Source of the DNA: JANMZR01 sp040385875
GTDB lineage: Bacteria > Bacteroidota > Bacteroidia > Cytophagales > Spirosomataceae
Length of the DNA: 64,000 nt
Direction of reading: 5' to 3'
Assembly: GCA_040385875.1 (NCBI GenBank)
Contig: JAZKGO010000043.1
Location: forward strand, 1 to 64,000
Both the position numbers and the translations under genes were made by a program. Each line of letters starts with the position of its first letter. Positions within the stretch are counted from its first letter, which is position 1. Positions 25,710 to 32,540 of this stretch are shown here, in pieces. The notes below the pieces were generated by a model, which was not told the DNA's origin, searched no databases, and saw only the letters and a program-made list of their open reading frames with translations.

Positions 25710-26546
25710 ATGGTTCGGCATTCAAAATTTGTTCATGACAAAAATGAGTCATATGCTTTATATAAGAGACCAAGAAACGCTCTTATAATATATTTGAAAT
25801 TAACTAATCAAGAAGCAGCCCAATTTATTTCGGCATCTGACTTCATAAAAAATATTGATTTTATTATTAAGAAAAAAGAAGAAGTATATTTCAATTCAAA
25901 CGATTTTCATGATTTCATTTTTAAGGCAGAAAATTTAAACAATCATGTTGAAAATAGACAAAATTATATCCATTTTAATCGATATTTTCTGAATTTTCTC
26001 AATTCTTGGCGAATTTATATAGATTTTTTAGAAGCTTTTGTAAAAAAATTAATGAATGACGAGTTTGAAAGATTCAAAAAAGAAACAAATAAATTATTTG
26101 ATACAAATTTTACTTATAGGTTTTTATATAATTTAAGAAATTATTCAGAGCATATTTCTTATCCCATTCAAATTATATTGGCAAATAATGCAGGAAGTAA
26201 ATTTGAGCCTTTATTTATTAGAAACGAATTATTAATGCATGAGTCAATGAAACCAAAACACTTTAAAAATGATTATAAATTGTTAAATGAAATATTTCCA
26301 GTTTTACCACATATGACGGAAGGATTAAATTTATTAGAATATATAGAAAAGATATTTTTTGGATTGTTTAGGAACAAAATTATTGAAAGTATAAACCAAA
26401 TCGATTCTTTGATAAAAGAAGACAATATTTGCTTAGGTATTAAAAGACCAAATTCAGATTTAGTCGATATACAAGGTTTTGATAGAAAAATTTTATATTT
26501 AATAAAAGAAAAAACTGGTTTTTTTAATGAAAATAGACGCAATTGA
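25710..26546 (+). CDS. AT-rich hypothetical protein with RNYxxH motif
   Basis: 278 residues, no signal peptide or membrane helix; mostly alpha-helical by composition, rich in Asn, Lys, Phe and Ile. I do not recognise the family. Near residue 146 it has FLYNLRNYSEHISYPI: an R-N-Y-x-x-H pattern in a helical context that resembles the RX4-6H motif of HEPN ribonucleases and the LRNYxQH element of several uncharacterised bacterial proteins. Its codon use is more AT-rich than its neighbours, suggesting transfer. The last 20 bases overlap the start of the Lrp-family gene in another frame, an unusual junction that may reflect insertion upstream of that regulator. Confidence 0.6.
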   Translation: MVRHSKFVHDKNESYALYKRPRNALIIYLKLTNQEAAQFISASDFIKNIDFIIKKKEEVYFNSNDFHDFIFKAENLNNHVENRQNYIHFNRYFLNFLNSWRIYIDFLEAFVKKLMNDEFERFKKETNKLFDTNFTYRFLYNLRNYSEHISYPIQIILANNAGSKFEPLFIRNELLMHESMKPKHFKNDYKLLNEIFPVLPHMTEGLNLLEYIEKIFFGLFRNKIIESINQIDSLIKEDNICLGIKRPNSDLVDIQGFDRKILYLIKEKTGFFNENRRN

Positions 26547-26988
26547 CAAGGAAATTTTAATTCATTTACAAAAGGATGCACATCTTACTACGAAGGAGTT
26601 GGCGGGTATGCTTAATCTTTCGAGTACACCCATATACGAGCGGGTGAAAAAGCTTGAACGTGAGGGTATTATTAAAAAATATGTGGCCATTGTCGACCGG
26701 GAGAAGGTGGATAAAGACTTGATGGTTTTTTGCAGTATTCGCCTCAAGGAACATGCGCAGGAGATGGGCAAAACTTTTGTCGCTAAAATACTGGAAATGA
26801 ATGAAGTAGTGGAATGCTTCAATATTTCGGGTGATTTCGATTTTTTATTGAAGGTTTTGGTGAAAGATATGAAAGCCTATCAAGCTTTTTTGATGAATAA
26901 ATTAGCTAGTTTGGAAAATATAGGTAGTACCCACAGCAACTTTGTGATGAGTGAAATTAAGGTAAATTCGGTGTTGGAGTTTGATTGA
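26527..26988 (+). CDS. Lrp/AsnC family transcriptional regulator
   Basis: 153 residues. N-terminal winged helix-turn-helix (about 1-60: IDKEILIHLQKDAHLTTKELAGML, then STPIYERVKKLEREGIIKKYVA), followed by the RAM ligand-binding domain (about 65-145: VECFNISGDFDFLLKVLVKD). Feast/famine regulators bind amino acids and form octamers. The starting ATG lies within the 3' end of the preceding hypothetical gene, so it either has a promoter inside that gene or is read together with it. Targets cannot be inferred; metH lies 1 kb away, divergently transcribed. Confidence 0.9.
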   Translation: MKIDAIDKEILIHLQKDAHLTTKELAGMLNLSSTPIYERVKKLEREGIIKKYVAIVDREKVDKDLMVFCSIRLKEHAQEMGKTFVAKILEMNEVVECFNISGDFDFLLKVLVKDMKAYQAFLMNKLASLENIGSTHSNFVMSEIKVNSVLEFD

Positions 26989-27124
26989 AAGGGTCAAAAT
27001 TTCTATAAGCTATTTTAAGTTTCCAATGTAACTTATTGGTTGTAATTCAAGCTCCATTTTAGTTAAAATTTGATAAAAAAACTAATCCAATTATCAATTA
27101 TTAGCCTTTCCCTAAAATTTTCTG

Positions 27125-27132
27125 TAATTTTG
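27125..27132 (+). promoter_or_regulatory. -7 box TAATTTTG before the lipoprotein cluster
   Basis: Exact TAnnTTTG, 28 bp upstream of the ATG at 27161, in the 172-bp space after the Lrp gene. No clear -33 box. Confidence 0.4.
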
Positions 27133-27160
27133 TGCGTTTCAAGTACAATAAAATCACCCT

Positions 27161-27640
27161 ATGTTAAGGCTTTCAAAACTATCAATACTTTCTATTTTAT
27201 TTATTTTTGTTGCATTTTCTTGTAAAAAAGAAGATGACCTCACCACCATGGCCGACTTCCTTTCAAGGGATGACAGCGACCCAAAAATTTTGAGAGAATA
27301 TAAAACATGGGTGGTAGAAGAAGCCTCCATTGTGAGGGAAGGCCAGCCGACCCTTGTTTATAATGTGGGTCAGCCTATTCAAAATAATTTTGACCCATCG
27401 AAAATATCTTTTGTGTTTTCAGCCAATAATACTTATCAAGGTACTGATGAAAAAGGCAAACCTGAAAGTGGTCAATGGTTGATCGACGGAACGTTAAATA
27501 AATTAAAAATAGTAACTACTACAGCTGCTGATTCTTTTGATATTATCCAGTTGACGAGAACTAATTTAGATTTTAAAAATGATGAATCGGTGGGGGATTT
27601 AGTGGCCACGGTCACTTTAAAGATGGTTCCAAAAAAATAA
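27161..27640 (+). CDS. Lipocalin-like lipoprotein, paralogue 1 of 3
   Basis: 159 residues. Lipoprotein signal peptide with lipobox VAFSC (cysteine about residue 21) followed by KKEDD. The mature domain has the small beta-barrel pattern shared by the next two genes: TWVVEEASIV, ISFVFSANNTYQGTDEKGKPESGQWLIDG, and DIIQLTRTNLDF. It is anchored in the envelope, likely on the periplasmic face of a membrane. Ligand unknown. First of three tandem paralogues on one strand; 30 bp separate it from the next start. Confidence 0.75.
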   Translation: MLRLSKLSILSILFIFVAFSCKKEDDLTTMADFLSRDDSDPKILREYKTWVVEEASIVREGQPTLVYNVGQPIQNNFDPSKISFVFSANNTYQGTDEKGKPESGQWLIDGTLNKLKIVTTTAADSFDIIQLTRTNLDFKNDESVGDLVATVTLKMVPKK

Positions 27641-27670
27641 ATTCAGTTGAATTTTTTCAAATATAAGATT

Positions 27671-28099
27671 ATGAAGAAGTTAATATATCTAGTGCCAGTC
27701 GCATTACTTTTATTTTTAGCAGGTTGTAAAGATAAAACAGAAGATGAACTATTAACTAAGACCGAAATCGTATCCAGGACATGGGTTTGTGAGCAAGCAG
27801 AACTAATTGGTGCTACCAAAACTGTGATTTACAAAAAGGGTTCATCAGGTAATATTTTGGAACTTAAAGACTCATTCGTTAGCTTTACCGCTGATGGTAA
27901 ATATTCTGGGATTGATTTTAATTCTTCCCCACAGACGGGTACTTGGAAGTTCAAAGACAATGAAACGGTTGCTGAGTTGGATAGTTGGGATTATGATTTT
28001 CAGCTAGTAAATTTGACCAAAACTAATCTCGATTTCAATACTCAAGTAGATTACAACGATAAAACCTATGATATTTTTGTGAAAATGGTGCCTAAGTAA
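27671..28099 (+). CDS. Lipocalin-like lipoprotein, paralogue 2 of 3
   Basis: 142 residues from the ATG at 27671 (MKKLIYLVPVALLLFLAGCKDK); lipobox LAGC, cysteine about residue 18. The mature domain repeats the paralogue pattern: KTEIVSRTWVCEQAELIG, VIYKKGSSGNILELKDSFV, FTADGKYSGIDFNSSPQTGTWKF and LVNLTKTNLDF. The VIYKKG...N(I/V)LxL element is shared with paralogue 3 and not with 1, so 2 and 3 are the closer pair. Same strand and operon. Confidence 0.75.
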   Translation: MKKLIYLVPVALLLFLAGCKDKTEDELLTKTEIVSRTWVCEQAELIGATKTVIYKKGSSGNILELKDSFVSFTADGKYSGIDFNSSPQTGTWKFKDNETVAELDSWDYDFQLVNLTKTNLDFNTQVDYNDKTYDIFVKMVPK

Positions 28100-28166
28100 G
28101 TTTTTATAAATTACTAGTTTAGACTTTAATTATTGTAAAAGTTTCTTTTTAATAACATAATCATTT

Positions 28167-28625
28167 ATGAAAAATTTAATCAAATTCCTGACAATCAGTA
28201 TATTACTTTTTAATGTTTCTTCATGTAAAAAGGAGGAGTCGGCTCCAACTGCCACCAAAACAGAAATGCTCACCAAACAGCCTTGGGTGATTAATCAAGC
28301 AGATTTCTCCTCAGGGCTTACACTTACTGTATACAAAAAAGGTGCTACTAGTAACGTGTTGGATGCTTCGAAAATATCACTGACATTTAAAAGTGATGGT
28401 ACTATCACTGCCACAGATTTAGATGGGAACGGTGTTTCAGGTTCATGGTCATTTAATGCAGATGAAACTAAAATCACCTTACCAGCAGGCTTACCTTTTA
28501 CCGAGGTGGTACTGCTTACATTAACAGAAAATAACTTTGATGTGAGTGTGCCTTCTTTCACTGCAACAGTATTGGGCACAACTGCCACTGGTACTTTAGT
28601 GGTAAAATTTATTCCTAAAGCCTAA
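28167..28625 (+). CDS. Lipocalin-like lipoprotein, paralogue 3 of 3
   Basis: 152 residues. Lipobox VSSC (cysteine about residue 20) followed by KKEES. Shared elements: KTEMLTKQPWVINQADFS, TVYKKGATSNVLDASKISLTF, SDGTITATDLDGNGVSGSWSFNADETKI and LTLTENNFDV. The WVxxxA...SDGxxxxxDxxGxxxxGxW frame is common to all three paralogues and resembles Bacteroidota lipocalin-like lipoproteins. The stop codon is seven bases from the convergent mutS2 stop. Confidence 0.75.
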   Translation: MKNLIKFLTISILLFNVSSCKKEESAPTATKTEMLTKQPWVINQADFSSGLTLTVYKKGATSNVLDASKISLTFKSDGTITATDLDGNGVSGSWSFNADETKITLPAGLPFTEVVLLTLTENNFDVSVPSFTATVLGTTATGTLVVKFIPKA

Positions 28626-28632
28626 TATTCAG

Positions 28633-30753
28633 CTATTTCATTTTAATGATGGTCACGCCGGGTCCACCTCTATCAGCGTGTTCATCTGTCATTTGGCCTA
28701 CTTGTTTGTAGCTTTTCAAATGGTTTCTTATCAAAGTTCTGAGAATGCCGTCCCCTTTGCCATGGACGATTCTGAGCTCGGGATAACCCAATATAATGGC
28801 ATCATCCACAAAACTGTCCACTTCCTGAAGGGCTACTTCGCCCCGTTTGCCACGGATATCCAAATTGAATGAAAAATTCATCATTTTGTCATTCAGATCA
28901 ATACCCGAAAGTGATTTAACTGGTTGCTCTTCAACTGATAATTTTTTAAATTCTTTCCTAGAGATCTTCTCTAATCGATTCAGCTTAATGGTGGTTTTTA
29001 ATGAACCAATTGCTACTTCTACATCTTTTCCTCTGAGTGTCATCACCTCGCCGACCGTCTCTTGACCTTTTATTCTTACCAGAGATCCAATCGATATTTC
29101 GCCTGTATCTAGCTGATATTCAGCTTCTTTTGGAGCTATTTTTGGCTTCTCTACCACCAATTCTTCTTTCTCAAAAACTTCCAATTCTTCTCGAATTACT
29201 TTAGTGATTTCTTTATCAGCTTTGAATTCACGAATGTCTTTAATTGCCTTTTCTATTTTCTGATTGGCATCTTTTACCAATTGCTTGGCCTCCAACTTTG
29301 CAGTGTTGAGTATGGCCTTTTTTTGGCCTTCTAATAAATCCTTTAGCTGCGTATATTGATCCAAATTTTGTTTTAAAGCCCTTTCTGTTTGTGCATTCTG
29401 TACATTTTTTTCAGTGAAAATTTTCTTTTCAATTTCTAGCTCTTTGAGCATTTTCTCGAAATTCACTTGTTTAAAACCCAGTTTTTGTTTTGCATTATGA
29501 ATCACCGACTTCTTTAAACCGATTTTATGGGCAATTTCCAACGCATAGGAGCTGCCCGGTTTGCCAATTTCAAGGTCAAACATTGGCTCTAAATGCTCAG
29601 AATCGAAACGCATAGCTCCGTTTGTGATGCCATCAGTTTTATCAGCAAAGCTTTTCAAATTGGTATAATGGGTATTAATTACCCCGAAAGCTTTGGTCTT
29701 TACAAGCTCCTCTAAGATAGATTCGGCAATTGCTCCCCCTAAACTTGGCTCTGTTCCTGTGCCAAATTCATCAATCAAAAATAATGATTTTGAATCCGTA
29801 TTTTCCAAGAAAAACTTCATATTGGTNNNNNNNNNNNNNNNNNNNNNNNNNNNNNNNNNNNNNNNNNNNNNNNNNNNNNNNNNNNNNNNNNNNNNNNNNN
29901 NNNNNNNNNNNNNNNNNNNNNNNNNNATTTGAGCCGATAGCTGTGTTAAAATTCTAATGATTTCTCTTCGCTCGGCCGATTCTAATTCTTTGATTTCATT
30001 GTTGAGTTCCAGTATTTCTGCAGGCTCTATAAATACCGTTTTACCCGTATCAGATTCGTCGTGGATGAAACCTTTTATTTTCCTTTTATGCTCAGCGGCA
30101 ATGGGAATTACCATACGGCCATTTCTGACAGTCAATGAAAAGTCGTCGGAGATCCATCCACTATTTCGGGCATGCTTTAAAATGGAATCTAATTTCTTAC
30201 GGAGCTCATTTTCAAGGCTATAGATTGCTTTTCTGATTCTTTGGAGCTCATCAGAGGCATTGTCTTTGAGCTTACCTCGCTCATCTATTATTTTTGAAAT
30301 CCAATGATATATTTTTTTAATTTCAAACTTTTCAAAGTTCTTTTCATTCTTAATTTCTAAATTATTTTCAGCCGTGAGTCCACATAATTCTAAAAGATTG
30401 GGATATTGAGAGGCTTCTCTTTTTTGTAAATATTCAACACAATCCTGAATTGTTTTTAAGGAAAGCATCAATTCGAAAAAATCGTCTTCCATCAAAAAAG
30501 CACCCTCAACCGAAAGTTTGTTCAATTGATTACTTACATCAAAATAATTTTGAGCTGGAAATGGACTATCAAAGGATAAAATATTTTTCATCTCAGCCGT
30601 TTGTTTCACCATTTTCTCCACCTGATCAAACTTTTCAGCAAATCGCATTTTTGATACAAAATTGCGACCTAATGTGCTGATGCACAATTCAGTAAGTATT
30701 GATTTGATTTTATCGAAACCTAATTTTTGCTCTATTGAATTTGGGTAATACAT
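28633..30753 (-). CDS. mutS2: Endonuclease MutS2 (Smr domain), interrupted by a scaffold gap
   Basis: DNA mismatch-repair-like protein that binds branched or collided structures and, by family, restrains recombination or rescues stalled ribosomes. N-terminal part shows the MutS2 clamp region (FIHDESDTGKTVFIEPAEILELNNEI). The ATPase has TNMKFFLE and Walker B LFLIDEFGTGTEPSLGGAIAE, and a coiled coil follows. The C-terminal Smr domain has LDIRGKRGEVAL and RIVHGKGDGILRTLIR. Walker A is absent from the visible sequence because it falls in the 100-N gap (29827-29926). The readable length plus 34 unknown residues is 706, shorter than the roughly 780-800 usual, so the real gap is longer than 100 bp. 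Frame on both sides agrees. Confidence 0.93.
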   Translation of the reverse strand: MYYPNSIEQKLGFDKIKSILTELCISTLGRNFVSKMRFAEKFDQVEKMVKQTAEMKNILSFDSPFPAQNYFDVSNQLNKLSVEGAFLMEDDFFELMLSLKTIQDCVEYLQKREASQYPNLLELCGLTAENNLEIKNEKNFEKFEIKKIYHWISKIIDERGKLKDNASDELQRIRKAIYSLENELRKKLDSILKHARNSGWISDDFSLTVRNGRMVIPIAAEHKRKIKGFIHDESDTGKTVFIEPAEILELNNEIKELESAERREIIRILTQLSAQXXXXXXXXXXXXXXXXXXXXXXXXXXXXXXXXXXTNMKFFLENTDSKSLFLIDEFGTGTEPSLGGAIAESILEELVKTKAFGVINTHYTNLKSFADKTDGITNGAMRFDSEHLEPMFDLEIGKPGSSYALEIAHKIGLKKSVIHNAKQKLGFKQVNFEKMLKELEIEKKIFTEKNVQNAQTERALKQNLDQYTQLKDLLEGQKKAILNTAKLEAKQLVKDANQKIEKAIKDIREFKADKEITKVIREELEVFEKEELVVEKPKIAPKEAEYQLDTGEISIGSLVRIKGQETVGEVMTLRGKDVEVAIGSLKTTIKLNRLEKISRKEFKKLSVEEQPVKSLSGIDLNDKMMNFSFNLDIRGKRGEVALQEVDSFVDDAIILGYPELRIVHGKGDGILRTLIRNHLKSYKQVGQMTDEHADRGGPGVTIIKMK
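29827..29926. other. Scaffold gap (100 N) inside mutS2
   Basis: Exactly 100 N. It removes the part of MutS2 that should hold the Walker A loop, so it stands for an unsized gap, not for 100 true bases. Confidence 0.97.
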
Positions 30754-30777
30754 TAATTGAAAAGGAATAATTTTTTA

Positions 30778-30785
30778 CAAATTTA
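30778..30785 (-). promoter_or_regulatory. -7 box TAAATTTG before mutS2
   Basis: Exact TAnnTTTG on the minus strand, 24 bp upstream of the mutS2 ATG at 30753. Confidence 0.4.
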
Positions 30786-30879
30786 AGGCATCTTCGAGCG
30801 ATAATGATTTTTAGTTTTCAAAAATTGATTTTTACTAATTTCTTAAAAATATAAATCATCTATAATTGCTCAGAATTAC

Positions 30880-30887
30880 TATTTTTG
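30880..30887 (+). promoter_or_regulatory. -7 box TATTTTTG before miaE
   Basis: Exact TAnnTTTG, 23 bp upstream of the ATG at 30911; supports that ATG over the upstream TTG at 30866. Confidence 0.4.
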
Positions 30888-30910
30888 CCTATAATTTATT
30901 TTTGATTAAA

Positions 30911-31492
30911 ATGCTGGGTTTAAAATTACCAACCGACCCAAGATGGGTAAAAATTGCAGAAAAAAATATTGAAGAAATATTAATCGACCATGCCTATTGC
31001 GAACAGAAAGCAGCTCTTTCTTGTGTCTCATTAATCATTCTTTATCCTGAAAAAAAGGAGTTAAGAGAGGCTTTGATGCCAATTGTAACAGAAGAATGGG
31101 CGCATTTTAGAATGGTAATTGCCGAGTTGGATAAAAGAAATATTCCCTTAGGCAAGGCAAGAAAAGATGAATATGTGCTTGAATTACAGACGAATACCAA
31201 AAAGGGAGGCACTATTAATCAGCAATTATGTGAAAAACTATTTGTAAATGCACTAATCGAAGCCCGAAGTTGTGAGCGATTCAGGCTGCTTTCATTGGAA
31301 ATTTCTGATTTCAGACTTCGAGATTTCTATCACCAGTTGATGATTTCCGAAGCGGGCCATTATCGAATGTTTATTGATTTAGCGAAAATTTATATGCCTG
31401 AAACTTATGTAAAAATGCGCTGGCAAGAATGGCTTGATATTGAGGCAAAAATCATTCAAAATCTAGAAATTAAAGAGAACAGACTCCATTGA
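30911..31492 (+). CDS. miaE: tRNA-(ms2io6A)-hydroxylase (MiaE-like diiron enzyme)
   Basis: 193 residues from the ATG at 30911. Ferritin-like four-helix diiron protein that hydroxylates the isopentenyl group of ms2i6A37 in tRNA. Predicted iron ligands: E31 (in YCEQKAA), E62 and H65 (EEWAHF), E117 (NALIEARSCERF), E147 and H150 (SEAGHY), the two ExxH pairs of the family. The opening MLGLKLPTDPRWVKIAE is typical. Length is normal. A TTG 45 bases upstream also opens the frame but would place the start upstream of the -7 box. A short hairpin (31490-31505) overlaps its stop; the transposase gene starts 27 bp later. Confidence 0.88.
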   Translation: MLGLKLPTDPRWVKIAEKNIEEILIDHAYCEQKAALSCVSLIILYPEKKELREALMPIVTEEWAHFRMVIAELDKRNIPLGKARKDEYVLELQTNTKKGGTINQQLCEKLFVNALIEARSCERFRLLSLEISDFRLRDFYHQLMISEAGHYRMFIDLAKIYMPETYVKMRWQEWLDIEAKIIQNLEIKENRLH

Positions 31493-31519
31493 AAGTGATC
31501 TTTCATCAAAAAAGTAATT

Positions 31520-31954
31520 ATGTCATACGTTAGAATCTGGGTACATTTAGTATTTGCTACGAAATTCAGAGAACCTTGGCTTACCAAAAATATATTAAAA
31601 ATAGTGCGGTCGCATATTATTGAAAATTGTAAAGAAAAGGATATATTTTTGCAAAAGATAAATGGACATGTGGATCATATGCATTGTTTGGTAAGCTTGG
31701 GAAAGCAACAAAGTATTTCTGAAGTGGCCCAATTAATCAAAGGTGAATCCTCGTATTGGATAAATAAAAATAAACTATTGACGGATTATTTCAATTGGCA
31801 AGATGATTATTATGCCGTTTCTGTGAGTGAATCACAGGTGGATAAAGTTTCAAATTATATTAATAGGCAAGAGCAACATCATAAAAACAAAACATTCCAA
31901 CAAGAGGAGGAAGATTTTATTTTAAAATTTGGTTTTGAAAGATTGAAGGATTAA
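31520..31954 (+). mobile_element. IS200/RAYT-like single-domain Y1 transposase gene
   Basis: 144 residues of the Y1 (TnpA_REP/IS200) family. The HUH metal site is H53-M54-H55 in GHVDHMHCLVSL, and the catalytic tyrosine is Y113 in SNYINRQEQHH. It lacks a TnpB partner. It begins 27 bp after miaE and is followed at once by an array of palindromic repeats, as in REP-associated tyrosine transposases (RAYT), which cut and move palindromic single-stranded DNA. The frame is intact with both catalytic motifs, so it may be functional. An ordinary IS200 copy is the alternative; the multiple downstream hairpins favour RAYT. Confidence 0.85.
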
Positions 31955-31962
31955 TAATGATG

Positions 31963-32096
31963 CCATTGCCTAAAGGCAAATGGCAATGACTGGGGCATTT
32001 TTTTCTGTGAAAGAGCTCAGAATTGTTTTTCGAAAAAACATAACAAAAAAACACAATCCATTGCAGTTCGGCTTTAGCCAACTGATTATTTTAAAA
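31963..32096. repeat. 134-bp tandem repeat, unit 1
   Basis: Contains hairpin A (ATTGCC 31965-31970 with GGCAAT 31982-31987), then TGACTGGGGCATTTTTTTCT, GAGCTCAGAA, and hairpin B at 32064-32084 (CAGTT-C-GGC TTTA GCC AACTG, one bulged base). Unit 2 follows directly without spacer. Confidence 0.85.
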
Positions 32097-32230
32097 CCAT
32101 TGCCTAAAGGCGAATGGCAACGACTGGGGTATTTTTTTCTATTAAAGAGCTCAGAACTGGTTTTCAAAAAGGTAAAACACAAAAAGCACAATCCATTGCA
32201 GTTAGGCTTTAGCCGACTGATTATTTAAAA
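32097..32230. repeat. 134-bp tandem repeat, unit 2
   Basis: Same length and order as unit 1 with scattered substitutions. Hairpin A 32099-32121, hairpin B 32199-32219. In hairpin B, changes in one arm are mostly matched in the other (GCCAACTG becomes GCCGACTG). It ends at a scaffold gap. Confidence 0.85.
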
Positions 32231-32330
32231 NNNNNNNNNNNNNNNNNNNNNNNNNNNNNNNNNNNNNNNNNNNNNNNNNNNNNNNNNNNNNNNNNNNNNN
32301 NNNNNNNNNNNNNNNNNNNNNNNNNNNNNN
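32231..32330. other. Scaffold gap (100 N) inside the repeat array
   Basis: Exactly 100 N. Both flanks are array sequence, so the gap probably results from collapsed repeat copies; the true number of units is unknown. Confidence 0.97.
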
Positions 32331-32513
32331 ATTGCAGCTCGGCTTTAGCCGACTGATTATTGGTAATGACTGGGGCATTTTTTTCTGCAAAGGGGCTCAG
32401 AATTGGTTTTAAAAAAAATAATAAAACAAAAAGAAAAATTCATTGCAGTTGGGCTTTAGCCTACTGATTATTTAAAAAGCACAATCCATTGCAGTTTGGC
32501 TTTAGCCAACTGA
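32331..32513. repeat. Partial repeat units and stand-alone hairpins at the array end
   Basis: Three further copies of hairpin B (32335-32355, 32446-32466, 32492-32512). The middle unit (32362-32477) lacks the first 19 bases of a full unit, including the left arm of hairpin A. The last hairpin stands alone 28 bp before the TTG start of the nuclease gene. The 31955-32540 stretch holds no gene. Confidence 0.8.
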
Positions 32514-32540
32514 AAAAAGAATAATAAAACAAAAATCCCC

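Noticed and set aside
31490..31505. TGAAAG/CTTTCA hairpin as a left end of the transposable element
   Set aside because: It is only six AT-rich pairs, overlaps the miaE stop and is unlike the downstream hairpins.
31963..32513. The repeats after the transposase as a CRISPR array
   Set aside because: Units are 134 bp, directly adjacent and without unique spacers, there are no cas genes, and each unit has two internal palindromes.
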